This document shows positions 1-11,439 of a stretch of DNA of 64,000 nucleotides, piece by piece. The notes below the pieces were generated by a model. That model was not told where the DNA came from, did no database searches, and saw only the letters and a list, made by a program, of their open reading frames with translations. Every line of letters starts with the position of its first letter. Positions within the stretch are counted from its first letter, which is position 1. The DNA is from Peronospora farinosa (lineage: Eukaryota; Oomycota; Peronosporomycetes; Peronosporales; Peronosporaceae), in the NCBI GenBank assembly GCA_947646735.1, contig CANTFK010000983.1, positions 310,001 to 374,000 of the forward strand, given 5' to 3'. Position numbers and translations under genes: made by a program.

Positions 1-2405
1 GCAGTTCTTCCACGACAACCCCCTCCTTTGCTTTCAGCACTTCTACTTTACCATCCAGTAGGATAAACACCGAGTCGCACGGATCGCCTTCCTTGTAGAT
101 GAATTCACCGGTGTCGAGAGATCGCAGTTTTACAGACCCCTTTGCAGCTTCTACGCACCCAAGCAAGTGTTGTTGGACGTGGCGGTGCGCGGTTTTCTCA
201 AGACGGTTGTTGATTGACTCGTAGGTACCCTTTAGATTCAAGAAGTCATCCGCCACAAGCTGCAAAACTTTACATGGGGTATTGCTGCCCTTAGCACAAC
301 GGTAGGTGGCGATGCGAGGCAGGAAGCGTCCATCAGGGCGCACCAATTCAATCTCACCGAAAAAGGTCCCCTTTGGCAAACACCTGAGCTTCATTTCCTC
401 GTACCCCGACGCGGTGGGTCGCGTTTGGATAGAGCTTGGCCGTGAGGCGCTTGACACCAACCCTGTACAGCTTTCAGAGTGTGACGTGCTTGTAATGGGA
501 GTATCATCATCTGTCTTACTGGTGGGTATAGATTTCTTGATCGGGTTCTTGCAAGAAACTTCAACCTCACCATCCAACAGTAAGTACACGTTATGTGCTC
601 CAGCGTGTCCTTCGCGAATGATGGCCTCTCCTGGGCGATAGGTAGCAGATCGCAGCGTAGAAATGGTCATCTTCACGTTGTCATAATCGACCGACTCTAC
701 AGAAGACGCGTTTTGTTCAGGATCACCGCTAGCCCCTACGAGCATCTCATTCAGCTCGTTCTCGCTCATATGTTTGCCCAAGCTCTCGCTGACACGCGCA
801 AGATCATTTTTGGAAATGAATCCTTTTCCCTCTTTGTCAAAAAAATGCAAAGTGGAAAGAAGCGCATTGGTTTTCTCGTTCAGCGCCTCGACGCTGGAAC
901 TAAGCCCCCAAGCAAAGCTACGCTTTACACTTTCCAGCTCTTGGTTGTCATCCTCGTTCATTGCGTCAATGAGAAGAACGGCCAGAATACTTGCACGTAA
1001 ACGACGACGACCTCTTTGAAATTTTTCAAGCAGCTCAGCAGAATTTTCCATTGGTTCAGGGCTAACCTGGGATTGGTTACGCAACCAGGGATGCTGAAGT
1101 GCCTCCTCCGCGCTTATACGTTTATTAGGATCAATTTCCAGTAGCTTCTGGATCAAATCACGGGCAGATGGCGAGATCGATTGCCACGCACGGGACTGCG
1201 TTCGATATTTTCCTTTGAGGATTCGCTTTCGGATCTACATAAGCAAACGCGCAGACTAATCAAACTACATCACATGTCACAGGAGACCACACAGTTCTTC
1301 TTACCTCTTCGTCAGGCAAGTTGTTATACGTGTCGAATGGATGGGAACCACACAGCAAGATGTACAGCACAATGCCTAGTGCAAACATGTCGGATTTAGG
1401 TCCAAATTTGATCGCGTCAGGGCCTGCTTGAGCATCAAAATCTTCATCGGTATCGTCCAGCTGTATTGCTTCTCCAGTGGCTCTAGCTTTCTTACGTTCA
1501 TCCCTAGTATTCCTCCTATGAATCAGAGCACCATGCTCCAGCGTCTCTGGCGCTGCATAGACCACCGTCCCCATTAAATGCGAGTCGTAAAAGAACCGCT
1601 CACCCATACGAAAAGATACACCGAAATCCACAAGACACATGCGACCTTCATGTAGCAAAATGTTCTCGGGCTTTATATCTCCATGTACGATTCCCTTGCG
1701 ATGCAAGTACTGTAATGCATCACAGAGCTGTCGAATCGTGTCGCTCGCCTGTCGCTCGGAATAAGCTCCATTGGCTACCAAATGGTCGAAAAGCTCTCCA
1801 CCTTGAGCCAACTCCTGCACAATGAACCAGCAGTCCTCGGTCTCGTACGTGCCTCTCAGCTGCAAGATGTTTGGATGGCGCCCACCGACTCGAAGCACGT
1901 CTACCTCACTCCAGAACTCACTGGCAGACGTCTCACTCTTGCTTAGCATCTTGACAGCCACCATTTCTCCTGTACGTTTGTCCACACCCTTCTGCACGAC
2001 ACAGTAGCCTCCTTCACCCACCACCTCATCTAAGATCTCGTACTCATCGTGAATATTGCCGCCACGTCGGATTTTTTGAGTCATTGCGCTCTCCATGGCC
2101 GCGTTTGAATCCTGTTCTAACGACATGTGGGCAAGTATGAAACCGCTTATTGTGGCGCCTAAAAGTGCAACTTCGTGCCACATTTTGGTAGCACGCTTTC
2201 CCCCATTATTGCAACTATTAGAAGCTGCTAAAGTGCGCTGAAAACCACTTGAAATGATGTTACATTGCTCTGTAAACTTTCTTGACGCTCCTGGTCCACG
2301 AGTACCATCATAGCTTCGGGAGAATATCAAACGCGGTCGTCTGCTGTCCAGCGAGCGTCGACACAGCGTCAAGAATAATTTCAAACGCAAAGAAGATTGA
2401 GCCAT
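1..2405 (-). CDS. CaMK-like Ser/Thr kinase with EF-hand and cyclic-nucleotide-binding domains (3' end off window)
   Basis: Two exons are visible: 1305-2405 (367 codons) and 1-1234, split by a 70-bp GT-AG intron (1235-1304). The join restores a continuous kinase C-lobe. ATG at 2405 is the first in frame. Residues 1-35 are Arg/Ser/Leu rich with few acids, like a mitochondrial presequence, and a hydrophobic stretch lies near 78-94. Kinase marks: Gly loop GEGGYC from 130, Lys152, HGD at 241-243 (HRD with R to G), Asn248, DFG at 260-262, APE at 285-287, and a charged insert at about 291-335. Exon 2 finishes the C-lobe, then encodes an EF-hand loop (DKEGKGFISKND) and cNMP-binding-like beta-barrels with FGEIELV. 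These read GEAIIREGH and, near the window edge, GEFIYKEGD, so two such domains are likely. Such CDPK/PKG-like fusions are common in oomycetes. The predicted role is Ca2+/cyclic-nucleotide-controlled phosphorylation. The organellar location is inferred only. The HGD change hints at altered catalysis, but the other catalytic residues are present. Confidence 0.88.
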
Positions 2406-3253
2406 GAGCAATGAAGAGATAGCTCAATGGCGTGGAGAACTAAGAGAGAGAAAGAGAAGGCAGGATATCGACTTGGTCCTCCAATTCCGAAGGAAAATGC
2501 GTTTTAAATGAGATTTGGAGCGACGTAAAAGACAACAAATGGGTCCTTTTTGACTTGGTTTTTGTATTCGAAGCATCACGGACCTAATATTCAGCTTAGA
2601 CTCGAATAGAATCATGTCTTTTCGTGATGATCTATCGAGCTGCGAGTGTCGCTGTCATGTGGACAGACATGCCAAACAATAATAATAGGGATTGCAAGTG
2701 TTTTAGCGAGTATATGATGAGTGATGAAAGCACAGCTCCCTCTCATTGACTCTTTCCGGATCCGAAATGCCAACACGGCCGTTTCAAAACCAGTCTCTTT
2801 GGAAACTGTAACCAAGACCACCTCGATTGTTTTCGGCCGACTGGTGTGAAAGCTGATTGATTCCGAAATACTTGCCAGTGTTTCAGAAGACCAGAGGCGG
2901 ATCCAAATATTAATCATCGGGTTGTAAGACGATTGATGTTGCAGTGGTCTTGTTATCGACACTTCTCATAACTGACCTAGAGCTCTTTCCAAAACGATAG
3001 ATCGACCACTAAGACACCATCAATGTTACCTCTACGGCTGCCATCATGAGTTCATTGGTTGCACCTACGACCATCGCTGCCGGCTCTGCTCGAATACTTT
3101 TCCTGGACACGCGAGTCGCGTGTTTAGTACGACGATCTTAGTCTTCAAGAATAGCTGGATAGCATTTGACATACTTTAGTGTCAGCAAGAAAGGTAATTC
3201 ATGGTTACGCAGCAATGAGTCGTCTTTTTCACCTTCAATCGTGTATCTGACGC
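2406..3253. other. Intergenic stretch, no supported gene
   Basis: This holds the kinase promoter side and the 3' flank of the GH5 pseudogene. Short open frames on both strands show no recognisable domain, splice logic or coding coherence. I see no repeat shared with the rest of the window. Confidence 0.6.
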
Positions 3254-3870
3254 CTACAGTTCGTTCACCTTTATCACACTGCCACGCAGCAACTGCCGCA
3301 TCAACCAACTCGTCGAACAATTACGTTCGTCGTCCGACTGGCGCCAGGACCAAAAGAGTAATTCCGAGTGAGCTTTGCTGAACGCTTCAGTTTGCGTCGA
3401 CGCAAACGGTTCTTGTCGGAAAGGCACACTCTTAAGAACTCAAACTTCACTCGACGATGAGAAGCTAATTTCCACCCCACAAAGAGACTTGATCACCATA
3501 TCGGCGGATAGCTTACAGCACATGATCGCGATTCTGGCCTTCGTAGTCTCAGATGAAATAGGGGTGCCATTCGTGCCATAACTTTGGGTAGCGCATGCAG
3601 TCCTACATCAACGAAGATATCTGCTCTACTTACAGCGGGGCCACGATTATCACACAGTCGTTCCCAGCTGCACGAATCTCAGAGTATGCACGCTTGTAGT
3701 AGGCTTGAAGTACACGTTGTTCTGTTGGAGCCTCAGGTTCATTGAGAAGACCAACGTCAGTAAAGGCTAGACCGTCGCGATATCGTGAAGTCAGGAACTT
3801 AGCCATATATATCGTATTATCTGCACGTTCTAGGCTGATGTCGAGCCCAAAGCCGTGTGTCTTTATGCCT
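3254..3870 (-). pseudogene. Decayed GH5 exo-1,3-beta-glucanase
   Basis: Reading the minus strand from about 3870, one frame gives a clear GH5 exo-glucanase core: FGLDISLERADNT, then RYRDGLAFTDVGLLNEP, with the NEP acid/base glutamate, then QAYYKRAYSEIRAAGNDC. The frame continues through three in-frame stops (about 3619, 3577 and 3536) into MRYPKLWHEWHPYFI, still recognisable as family sequence. A shifted frame carries the C-terminal part SELLFWSWRQSDDE and SWLMRQLLR and ends at TAG 3254-3256. The N-terminal third and signal peptide are not seen. Working relatives are secreted or membrane-anchored cell-wall beta-glucan hydrolases. With at least three stops, a frame change and a missing 5' part, this copy is not expected to make enzyme. 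Confidence 0.75.
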
Positions 3871-4115
3871 CAAGAGTTTGACAGCATAGGCGGTGGAACC
3901 ATACATCCAATATCATTTCAAAGCAATAAGGTACAACATACACGTGTAGGCACTTTTACGTGGCTATTAACAGGAGTGTTCCCTTCATTGAACTGTTGAA
4001 ACCTGTCTCACTTAACACCTGGAGTTCTTGCATTATCTTTAAATGGCTTTCGCTGGAATTGTCTGTCAAAAACAGAATAAAACAAGCACAAATTACTTGG
4101 AAATTTTACTTTAAG

Positions 4116-6966
4116 ATGCCCCCCAAGCGTCCCTTCGTCGCGTTGCAGGACCGCTTTGTGAGCTCCCGGGCGGTGGTTTGCTGTCCAACCATGGACCTCA
4201 TTGCAGTACTCACCCTTGATCACCATCTCGTCGTCCACGTGCGTCCCTGCAGCTCTAGCTAAAGAAAATAGACGTTATATGCGAATTATTCTCTAACAAA
4301 ACCATTGAATTCTTTTATTTTTAGCGGACAACATCCTGGCAAAAGTTGCTACACATTAAACCATCCGATGTCAGCTTTAAGATGATGACATTAGTGTGGA
4401 GACCTGATGGGCTGCAACTTGCAGTCGGGTGTGACGACGGCGACGTGGTAATTTTTGAGATTGAGTCCGGAATAAGTCTACCTGACAGACGCAACAGCTT
4501 TCGCCATGAACATTGCATTACTGCGATGCACTGGGCTCAGATCACTAAAGCTGGGGCTTCACACGAAACCCAGGGTGCCGACAAACGACATCATCGAAAG
4601 GTTCCCGGGGCTTTCGGTGATGTCTGGAGCTCTCGTGACGCGATATCCCAGTCTAAGATCCAGTTTAAAGGCCGAGCATCAAGGTTTCTTGCGGTCAACG
4701 GTGAAACTGCTAGACATGATACCCTGCTAGTTACTGCGGACGAACGAGGTTTTATTGCACTGTGGTGGATGGGCAGGGTGCTCCTTACTCGTATCGACGT
4801 GAGGAAACACTTTGGCGAAGAAGAGTTCCGGATATTAGACTCGGTGGGGCATCAACAAGGTGATACCGGGGGCTTCCGTGTTGAGCAAGTAAATTTTGCG
4901 ACAGATGTGTCGCTTTTCTTCGTTCTGCTTGTGTTCTTCCGTGGTGGTAGCGTACAAGTTGACAACACGATAGATGGAGAGGTAGAGTCGAAGTTGTATC
5001 GGATATTGGCCTTGGATATGACAGCTATTCAGCATATCCACGAAGATGTGGCACTTGTGGCAAGCACAGTAGATTGCGTGCACACACTGCTTCATCAAAT
5101 TACTACTTACGGCAGACAAATGAGCACCGAATGGAAAAATGCAACGCGCATTTTTGAGCTGAAGATGGGGCTCATCGGGCCGCTCTATGAAAAATACGCC
5201 TGTGAGGATTTGCCGCAAGAAGATATGTTGTCGGTGTTGGTGACCGGTATCACTCCGCCTGCGCTGGCCCAGTATTTTGCTCAAGATATTCAAGAGATGG
5301 CAAGTAGTCAACATTTTTCTTGCTGGAACTAAAACGTAACTGAATTGTTTTCATTGTTTCGACTGTGTGACTGACAATAGAGCGTGCATCGAATGCAGAA
5401 AGCTCTATTCAGTGGCTGCGACTCACTTAGAACACTTGCTGAAGGCAAGTTGAAGCACGCTTTGGTGAACGTATTGTTTCTTTTCTCGGAGTTGAGCGGT
5501 CATGCCAAGTGGAATACTCAAAACTATGCAACTACTCTGGGAATCACTGTTGGTGCCCTTGATGACCTCGTCCAGGCAACACAAGATGCTCTCATTGATG
5601 TGGAAGCGCTTATATTAGCAATACACGAAACTCTTCAGGATTTTGCGCTGTTTTTCCAGTGGCTTATAGAACGTATCCGCATTCACACAAACTCGAATCA
5701 ATTGAGAGGGGAAACACGTTCGACAGCAATTGGTGGTCGCGACTGTGGAAATCCAAGTAGCTCAAAATCGCTTCTCAATTTACGGCGCCTGTGCGATTTC
5801 TTACAACGTGCTGCAGAAGCTGCTCAACGGTTTCGACAGCAACAACCAAATCAAAGTGTGTACAAAGTTGAAACGACGTTTGGAAACTTAGTATCTCTCC
5901 AGCTTTCGGCGCGGCCAATTCCACAGAAAGGTAGAGTAGGTGCGGGATTCTTTACCCTCATTCAATGTATCCAAGATCAGTGGTCAGCCATGTTGGACGC
6001 GGTGGCAAAAACACTGGCGCAGACGACTAGACGCGAGAAGAGTGGATGTTTTACTATTGGTAGCACCAGCAACGCTGTCGAGGAATGTCATATTCATTTT
6101 CGGCAGCCATTTATCAAACCGAGACCAGAAGAGATTGCTAAGAACGAGGATCAGAGTGATGACGACGAAAGTGATGATGAAACGATTGATTGGAACTCTC
6201 TCAAACATTACGGGCACAAGCGGGAAGATCAGGCCTATTGCAGTACGATCATGGTCGGGTTTCGATTACAATCAGGTGTTCTACTGCTTCTGCGTGCACT
6301 TCAACGTGTGGATTTGCTTCAGCTTCGACACAAATCTCCCTCGCGCTTGATATGGGATACTGCAGTAATAAACTTTTCGTGTAGACCTCCTGCGGGTGCT
6401 GTTATCTGCAGAACCTTTGACTTTTACGGAGATGGGTCGCCAGACAAGCCAGAACGGCTTGCATTCGTGCTGGACCGCGCAGCTGATGGTCAAGTGCACC
6501 AAGGTACGTGTTGCGTAATAGCACGGGGAGAGTTGTCGTGTCTTTGGACACGAACGAAGCACCAACAATTTGTTTTTTCTTTATCTGTAGAGTGGTTGTA
6601 TCTCCAGCCATACGACAACGTTGAGTTTACACATGCAAATTCCTCTGTCTCATTTGAGGTAAGTAAGCCCTGTGCTGCAGATGCCAAAACCGTTGTTGTA
6701 CTTATAAGATTTTGCACATGTACTGATTGTAGACGATCATAGCCCAGAGCGTCACTCACACCTTTACACTTGACGATGCTCGAGGACGAGCCGTTGCGTC
6801 GTCTTCAGCTCCCTCGCACTCCGGGAAAACGGCAACATCTGTGATCTCGGCTGCATCGAGAGGGGTTTTGTGCGTCATCTTCCTACCTAATCGCTTAGCT
6901 GTCTTCGATGCAGAAGACTGCGAAGACGATGACAGCGAATACGATGACAGCGTTAGTGACAATTAA
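4116..6966 (+). CDS. APC4: Anaphase-promoting complex subunit 4 (APC4)
   Basis: Five exons join in frame to 840 residues: 4116-4238, 4325-5299, 5381-6503, 6591-6658, 6733-6966. Introns are 86, 81, 87 and 74 bp. The second has a GC donor (GCAAGT) with a normal AG acceptor, and only this choice keeps frame. The N-terminus matches the APC4 WD40-like region (CCPTMDLIAVLT, then VWRPDGLQLAVGCDDGDV). The middle matches the long helical APC4 domain: ALAQYFAQDIQEM, then helices through about residue 540. An acidic stretch (SDDDESDDETIDW) follows, and the C-terminal beta-rich part ends in an Asp/Glu-rich tail. APC4 is a scaffold subunit of the APC/C, the cell-cycle ubiquitin ligase that targets cyclins and securin. 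It holds no catalytic site. All splice sites are visible and no stops interrupt, so it looks functional. Confidence 0.9.
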
Positions 6967-7208
6967 ACTTCCAGCAATAAAGACAAGGATAGCACCTCCT
7001 TCACTGAATAATACCTCAATTGGTCAACGTTTAGCTCTTGTATTTATTGTGATGCCTCCGTTGAATTCAGTACTCGTCAATGCTTGCCAGCTTGGCTCTT
7101 TATTGCCGAGCTGCAACATTTTTGTGTCCAACACCCGATCGCTCGTACTGCTCCTTCTTGGTGTGCTTTTAATATTAGTGTCTTTAGCATGCCGGGGACG
7201 TTTAATGT

Positions 7209-7512
7209 TGTAGACGGGCACTTCTACGAAGTTGCCTCGTGCTACTAGCACACACCTTCAGCACAAGCGAGGAAGCGGTGAGACCGTCTTACCTTCGCGT
7301 GCGAGGGTGGTTATGCGGTTGGTCGACTGCTTGAGCAGTCGTACCACCAGTTGCCTCTCACTTAAGAGAGAGTGCAACGAACTGTTAAAACAAGAAGTCA
7401 CCGGCGTCACGCAAAAGCTTTTAGAGCTTCTCGTGCGCGGTGCTTCGGTGTTAGCAAATTCGAGACTGAGCTATATTTAATGAATTATAATTAAACTAGA
7501 TGCCCTGTTACA
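7209..7512 (-). repeat. Solo LTR, internally deleted copy (inverted partner of 7890-8499)
   Basis: On the minus strand it starts TGTAACAGGG at 7512 and ends in CTACA at 7209. About 290 bp match the solo LTR at 7890-8499 in opposite orientation, including small internal palindromes. The 5' third present in the other copy is missing here. No target duplication is seen, so this copy is older or rearranged. With its partner it forms a long foldback with a spacer of roughly 700 bp. Confidence 0.7.
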
Positions 7513-7630
7513 CTTTTGACCTGTAAATTAATCATTTTGCACTAAACAATTAGGGTAAAGATGAATAAGAAGGTTAATGTTTACTCGTCGATCCGTAAAT
7601 GTTTCATTGATCACCCGTCGTTCTAACAAT

Positions 7631-7800
7631 ACGAAGTAGTATATATAGGCATCTTAAACGTAGCAATTTGCTAGGGTGTAAAGCTGTTGTTCCGACGAAA
7701 ATTGCGCATGAAGCATATGCTGGTAGTATATAGAGGCATCCTAAAAAAACGCAACGCTTCGCTTGGAAGTGTGCCCGTCGTTTCGACGGTAAACGCGCGC
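7631..7800. repeat. Tandem pair of Helitron 3'-end-like segments
   Basis: Two units of about 97 bp repeat: AGTATATAnAGGCATC, then a GCnA-rich stretch, CTAG (7671-7674; CTTG in the second unit), then a CCGTCG-loop-CGACGG type hairpin, clearest at 7779-7795. The same CTAG-spacer-hairpin order marks the Helitron end at 17188-17215. I read them as relic ends of Helitrons in minus orientation. No coding remains. Confidence 0.5.
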
Positions 7801-7889
7801 GGACCGAACATAAAAATTAACTTTCTAGAAAAAGAACTGAATGTTGGTGTGTTAAACAGCTTTTTAAGCTTCTTTTAGCCAAAGCGCAG

Positions 7890-8499
7890 TGTAACAGGGT
7901 ACCTAGTTACACGTAAACATTAAGTAATATACTTAATGTTTGGTCTAAAAGTATCCATGATTACTTTTGACCAGTCACTTGGGTGCGATACACAAATGTG
8001 ATCCACCCTCGTGAATGTGATATCCATTAATGGATTCACATGAGAAGGGATGACGCTAGTTGAAGCTAGGCATCGCGACGTCTCAGAAGGACGCCAGTTG
8101 CGATCTTAAATCTAGATTTAAGATCATGCGACAGGATACGCTTCTAAAGAGTCGCGTATCCGATCTATCTATATATATATATATATAGCCAATCAGTAGT
8201 TAAAACATATATTTAGTTATAATTTATTAAATACATCTCAGTCTCGAATTTGCTTAACACCGAAGCACCACGCACGAGAAGCTGAAAAGCTTCTACGTGA
8301 CGTCGGTGCCTTCTTGTTTTAGACAGTTCGTTGCACTCTCGCTTAAGCGAGAGACAACTGGTGGTACGACTGCTTAAGCAGTCGACCAACCTCCCAACCA
8401 CCCTCGCACGCGAAGGTAAGACGGTATAACCGCTTCCTCGCTTGTGCATAAGGTGTGTGCTCGTAGTACGAGGCAACTTCATAGAAGTGCCCGTCTACA
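7890..8499 (+). repeat. Solo LTR with 5-bp target duplication CGCAG
   Basis: The 610-bp unit begins TGTAACAGGG and ends GTCTACA. It is flanked on both sides by CGCAG (7885-7889 and 8500-8504), the duplication expected from an LTR-element integrase. It contains several perfect palindromes and a (TA)n run at about 8168-8187. The body matches the inverted copy at 7209-7512, and its first 180 bp match a relic at 60890-61090. The family's internal region is not in the window. Confidence 0.8.
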
Positions 8500-8504
8500 C
8501 GCAG

Positions 8505-9030
8505 CTTGTCGATGCTCCCCGTCGTTTCGACGCATAGGTGCGCGAATTCTCCGCTAATAGTATATTGGCCTGTCATTTACCGTAGAATATTTTAAGTGAA
8601 AATAATTGATATAAGTATTGAAAGCCAATGTGTAGGAAGGTCAGTGTGTATCTGTCGTTTCAACGGACATGGAGAGTGAAGTCTACTTTTTCAATATTCG
8701 TACCCATCTTTTCACTTTAGCATACTTGGCTGACTCAGATAAAATAATAGGTAATATTCAATACATTTGGGTCACTTCGCTTATTGGATTTAAATCCAGT
8801 TCAACCTAGTGACAACGCTTGATCTTACCACATTTACTGTATATCAAAGCGCTGATTTCATGTTTTTTAAAGGAATCTATAGTATGTGCCTAATCTAGTA
8901 TTTCAAGAAAAGCTGTGTTTAATATAGCAACATAACGATGGGAATGAAGGTCAACGTGTACCCATCGTTTCGTCGATGTATTATGTAAAGAACAGACACA
9001 CCAAAAAACTATATTCAGTTAGGGAAATCT
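8505..9030. other. Gene-free A/T-rich spacer with Helitron-hairpin relics
   Basis: No coding sequence is recognised. Hairpin motifs of the CCGTCGTTTCGACGG type occur at about 8518, 8656 (one stem mismatch) and 8967, each preceded by GTGTAnC-like sequence as at the Helitron end near 17200. They are best read as eroded Helitron termini. Confidence 0.45.
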
Positions 9031-9163
9031 ATTCATGTTATTATAGATGCAAAAATGCAAAATCAGCCAATCCAAAATAGCCGATAATGCAGTATTAGCC
9101 AATCCAAAATTAGTTAATAATGCATAATTAGCCAATACGAATGCCGGAAAAGGAGCACTACGG
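9031..9163 (+). repeat. Dispersed repeat, copy 1 (second copy at 17041-17140)
   Basis: AGCCAAT-rich units of about 36 bp run into GCCGGAAAAGGAGCACTACGG. A second copy in the same orientation lies just beyond element A, next to the Helitron end. Copy 1 stops abruptly at the truncated 5' LTR of element A. The identity of the repeat family is unknown. Confidence 0.6.
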
Positions 9164-9677
9164 TACGGTATTCGGTAACACCGTATCTTATCGATTGGGA
9201 TTCGATAAATCACTAACGCTGTATTAAGTACATCATACACAGATGTTTAGACGATACGTCGTCCAATAGCAAAGTCTGCATATAATAATTACTATTATAG
9301 TAATTAATCTAGTGTAGTGTACTTAGAGTAGGACTATTCATAAAAATCTTAAAGCATAAATAAAATCAGTTCTTCTTTTGAGTTTAAGATCGCAAGTCGT
9401 TCTGACTTGTTCTCTTGTGCACTTCGTGCGAAGGTTCATTGAACCCCTAAGTTTCTAGCTTGTTATTGCACTCTGTGCGTTGGTTCTCTGAAACTTAAGC
9501 TTATTGCTTGCTGACTAAAAGTCTCTCCTACTTCCTTAGAGCAGGGTGACTTTAAGTCGTTTAATTAGTTCCTTAGAACTAAGTGGCTTTTAGCCTTAAC
9601 TCTATTTGTTCTCTAGAACTAAGAGGCTTCCAGCCGAAAGTCTTCCTCTGGCTAAAGAGCTGTGCAGCTCCGCTACA
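9164..9677 (+). repeat. 5' LTR of element A (5'-truncated)
   Basis: 514 bp nearly identical to the last 515 bp of the 3' LTR (16443-16957), ending CGCTACA. The first ~125 bp, including the TGTAACGGGG start, are missing and replaced by the repeat at 9031-9163. A one-base indel and a few substitutions separate the pair near the left edge, so the insertion is not ancient. Confidence 0.85.
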
Positions 9678-9679
9678 CT

Positions 9680-9695
9680 TGGTAGCACTTGTAGT
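9680..9695 (+). other. Primer-binding site of element A
   Basis: TGGTAGCACTTGTAG begins 2 nt after the LTR end. It starts with TGG, as a site complementary to a tRNA 3' CCA end should. Element F has nearly the same sequence at 45604, implying the same primer tRNA, whose identity I cannot name. Confidence 0.6.
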
Positions 9696-9780
9696 CAATC
9701 CTACACCTGATTCTTTAAAGACTGACCCTCTGTGAGGATGGAGAGTCAAAATCTACCTCTCTGAGGCGCAACGACTCGCC

Positions 9781-10739
9781 TTAGATAAACTACCGGCGTT
9801 CGTCGGGCCTGATCAAATCGAGGCCCTTTTGGCCCAAGGCTCCGAGGTTCTAAATGCTCGTCTTAAAGCCTATATGCGTTATGAAGCAATGCTCTTCGGG
9901 CAGGTCCATGACCAGGCAGCGTCAGCTGCGCCTACACAGTACATTCCGGTACCTGTGCCCGATGCAGAGCCAAAGGCTCGCCCACTTGTTTTAAATGTAA
10001 AGACCTTCGAGGGGAAGGAGGGAAAAAATCTTCTCCTCTGGATCCGAGAAGTTGAAATGGCAATGGATGCCGCCATGCTTGTGTCAGATAAGCAACGAGT
10101 TGTCTTGGCCATTTCGAAGCTCGGTGGAAGAGCTAAAGAGTGGGCTCTAACGAGCGATGTCTCTGTAAATGCTGCATTTTTCACATGGGAAATGCTTTAA
10201 AAGCAATTAACTTGTGTGTTTGCACCGCCTAATCAGGCTTATCGTGTGCGCTCACGTTTCTTAGCTACCCGACAGGGTAAGAAAGAATTATCGGACTATG
10301 TCCAAGAGTTGAGAACTCTCATTGCTGCTATGCAGCAGGACCCACTGGCAGAGGAAGTCCGAGTAACCATATTTATGGAAGGACTTCGCACTGGGTCGCC
10401 AGGACGGAAGTTTTCCGTGTCCAGCCTTCGACTTTCGAGGAAGCAGTAAGCATAGCGTTTAACGCTGAATTTAATTTTAAATCTGCTCGATATGGTCTGC
10501 ACTGGTATCAATCAAATACCTCTAATCGGGCGGAACCCATGGATCTCAGTCAAGATGAAGAAGCTGAGTTACAAGCTGCTGAGCAGCAAGGTAACATCCG
10601 TAAATGTTATATGTCCGGAAGCACTAGGCATCTCCGCCCTAGCTGTCCGTTGCGAAAGCAACGTTCAAATCGGCAAAGCCGAAACCCTGCTCCTAGCCAA
10701 AAGGCGAGCACCGCAGGGGAAATCGTCAACTTCCAGTAG
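9781..10739 (+). pseudogene. gag of element A
   Basis: The capsid-like core ([52 protein letters not shown]) matches the retrotransposon gag domain and aligns with the intact gag of element F. The reading frame changes near 9780, after the stop at 10198-10200 and near 10450. The zinc knuckle near 10600-10645 reads CYMSGSTRHLRPSC, so its second cysteine is Ser. The protein would be a truncated or defective particle protein. Stop at 10737-10739. Confidence 0.75.
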
Positions 10740-10859
10740 GCGCGGGGCGCCCTACTGGGAAAGAACTAAGGTCTATTGGATCTTTAGGAGGTAAAGGTAA
10801 ACAGGGCTTTGCCCCAGGTGGTTCTGTGGATGCTCCCATAGAACAAGATTACAAGCCAG

Positions 10860-11296
10860 GCTTGTTGGTTGTGTCGGCAACTGCTAAGGGTTTTGAGAAA
10901 CCATGGTAAATTTTAATTGACTCAGGGGCGTCAGGTAATTATGTCCGACGTCGTTCCCTTGAAGGGAGTCAGCTGTATGATGAGGCGCTAGAAGCGCAAG
11001 AGGGTGACAGTATAACCGTGCGTCTCGCAACAGGTGTACGTGTCACCGTTCTTAAAGTTCCGTTGAACTTAGTTGTGAAGTTCTTAGACTTCAATAGCGT
11101 TGAACGCTGTCTTGTCCTAGATTTGGACTCGAGATATGATCTCATTCTCGGTATGGCCTGGCTGGAACGCCATGAGCCGTGGATCGATTGGAGATCCAAA
11201 ACTTTAGGCGCAACGCGCAATGTTCCTAGCGAAGCTTTGGAGATTCATGAACCCACCTTCGCTAGGAGACAAAAATCTATTGGCGCGAGCCATTAA
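10860..11296 (+). pseudogene. Aspartic protease of element A
   Basis: A retropepsin-like domain with active site LIDSGASGNYV is preceded by an in-frame TAA at about 10907. The flap side RLATGVRVTVLKVPL and the ILGMAWLERHEPWIDW end motif are intact. It is translated as part of gag-pol in working relatives and would release Gag and Pol products. Upstream and downstream stops separate it from gag and RT. Confidence 0.75.
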
Positions 11297-11439
11297 CTGA
11301 TTCAGTTAGTGTGCTGGACATTGGAGTGTCTGAGTTGATAAACTATGATGTCAACAATAATAGTGTCGAGCAGAGCTCAGTGACACTTAGTGGAACGGCA
11401 CGTACTCCGTTGAGTGATACTCAAAGTAATATTGAGACA

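Noticed and set aside
2612..2962. 116-codon minus-strand frame upstream of the kinase
   Set aside because: No domain, no splice partners and a composition like the surrounding non-coding DNA.
3138..3320. 60-codon minus-strand frame that looks protein-like
   Set aside because: It overlaps the GH5 pseudogene tail in another frame, starts at TTG and runs past the pseudogene stop. It is a by-product.
7209..8499. Foldback or MITE DNA transposon
   Set aside because: Both arms end TG...CA, the right one has a 5-bp LTR-type duplication, and the arms differ in length. Two solo LTRs explain it better.
9680..9695. Naming the primer tRNA from the PBS
   Set aside because: I cannot match the site to a specific tRNA without the tRNA set of the organism.
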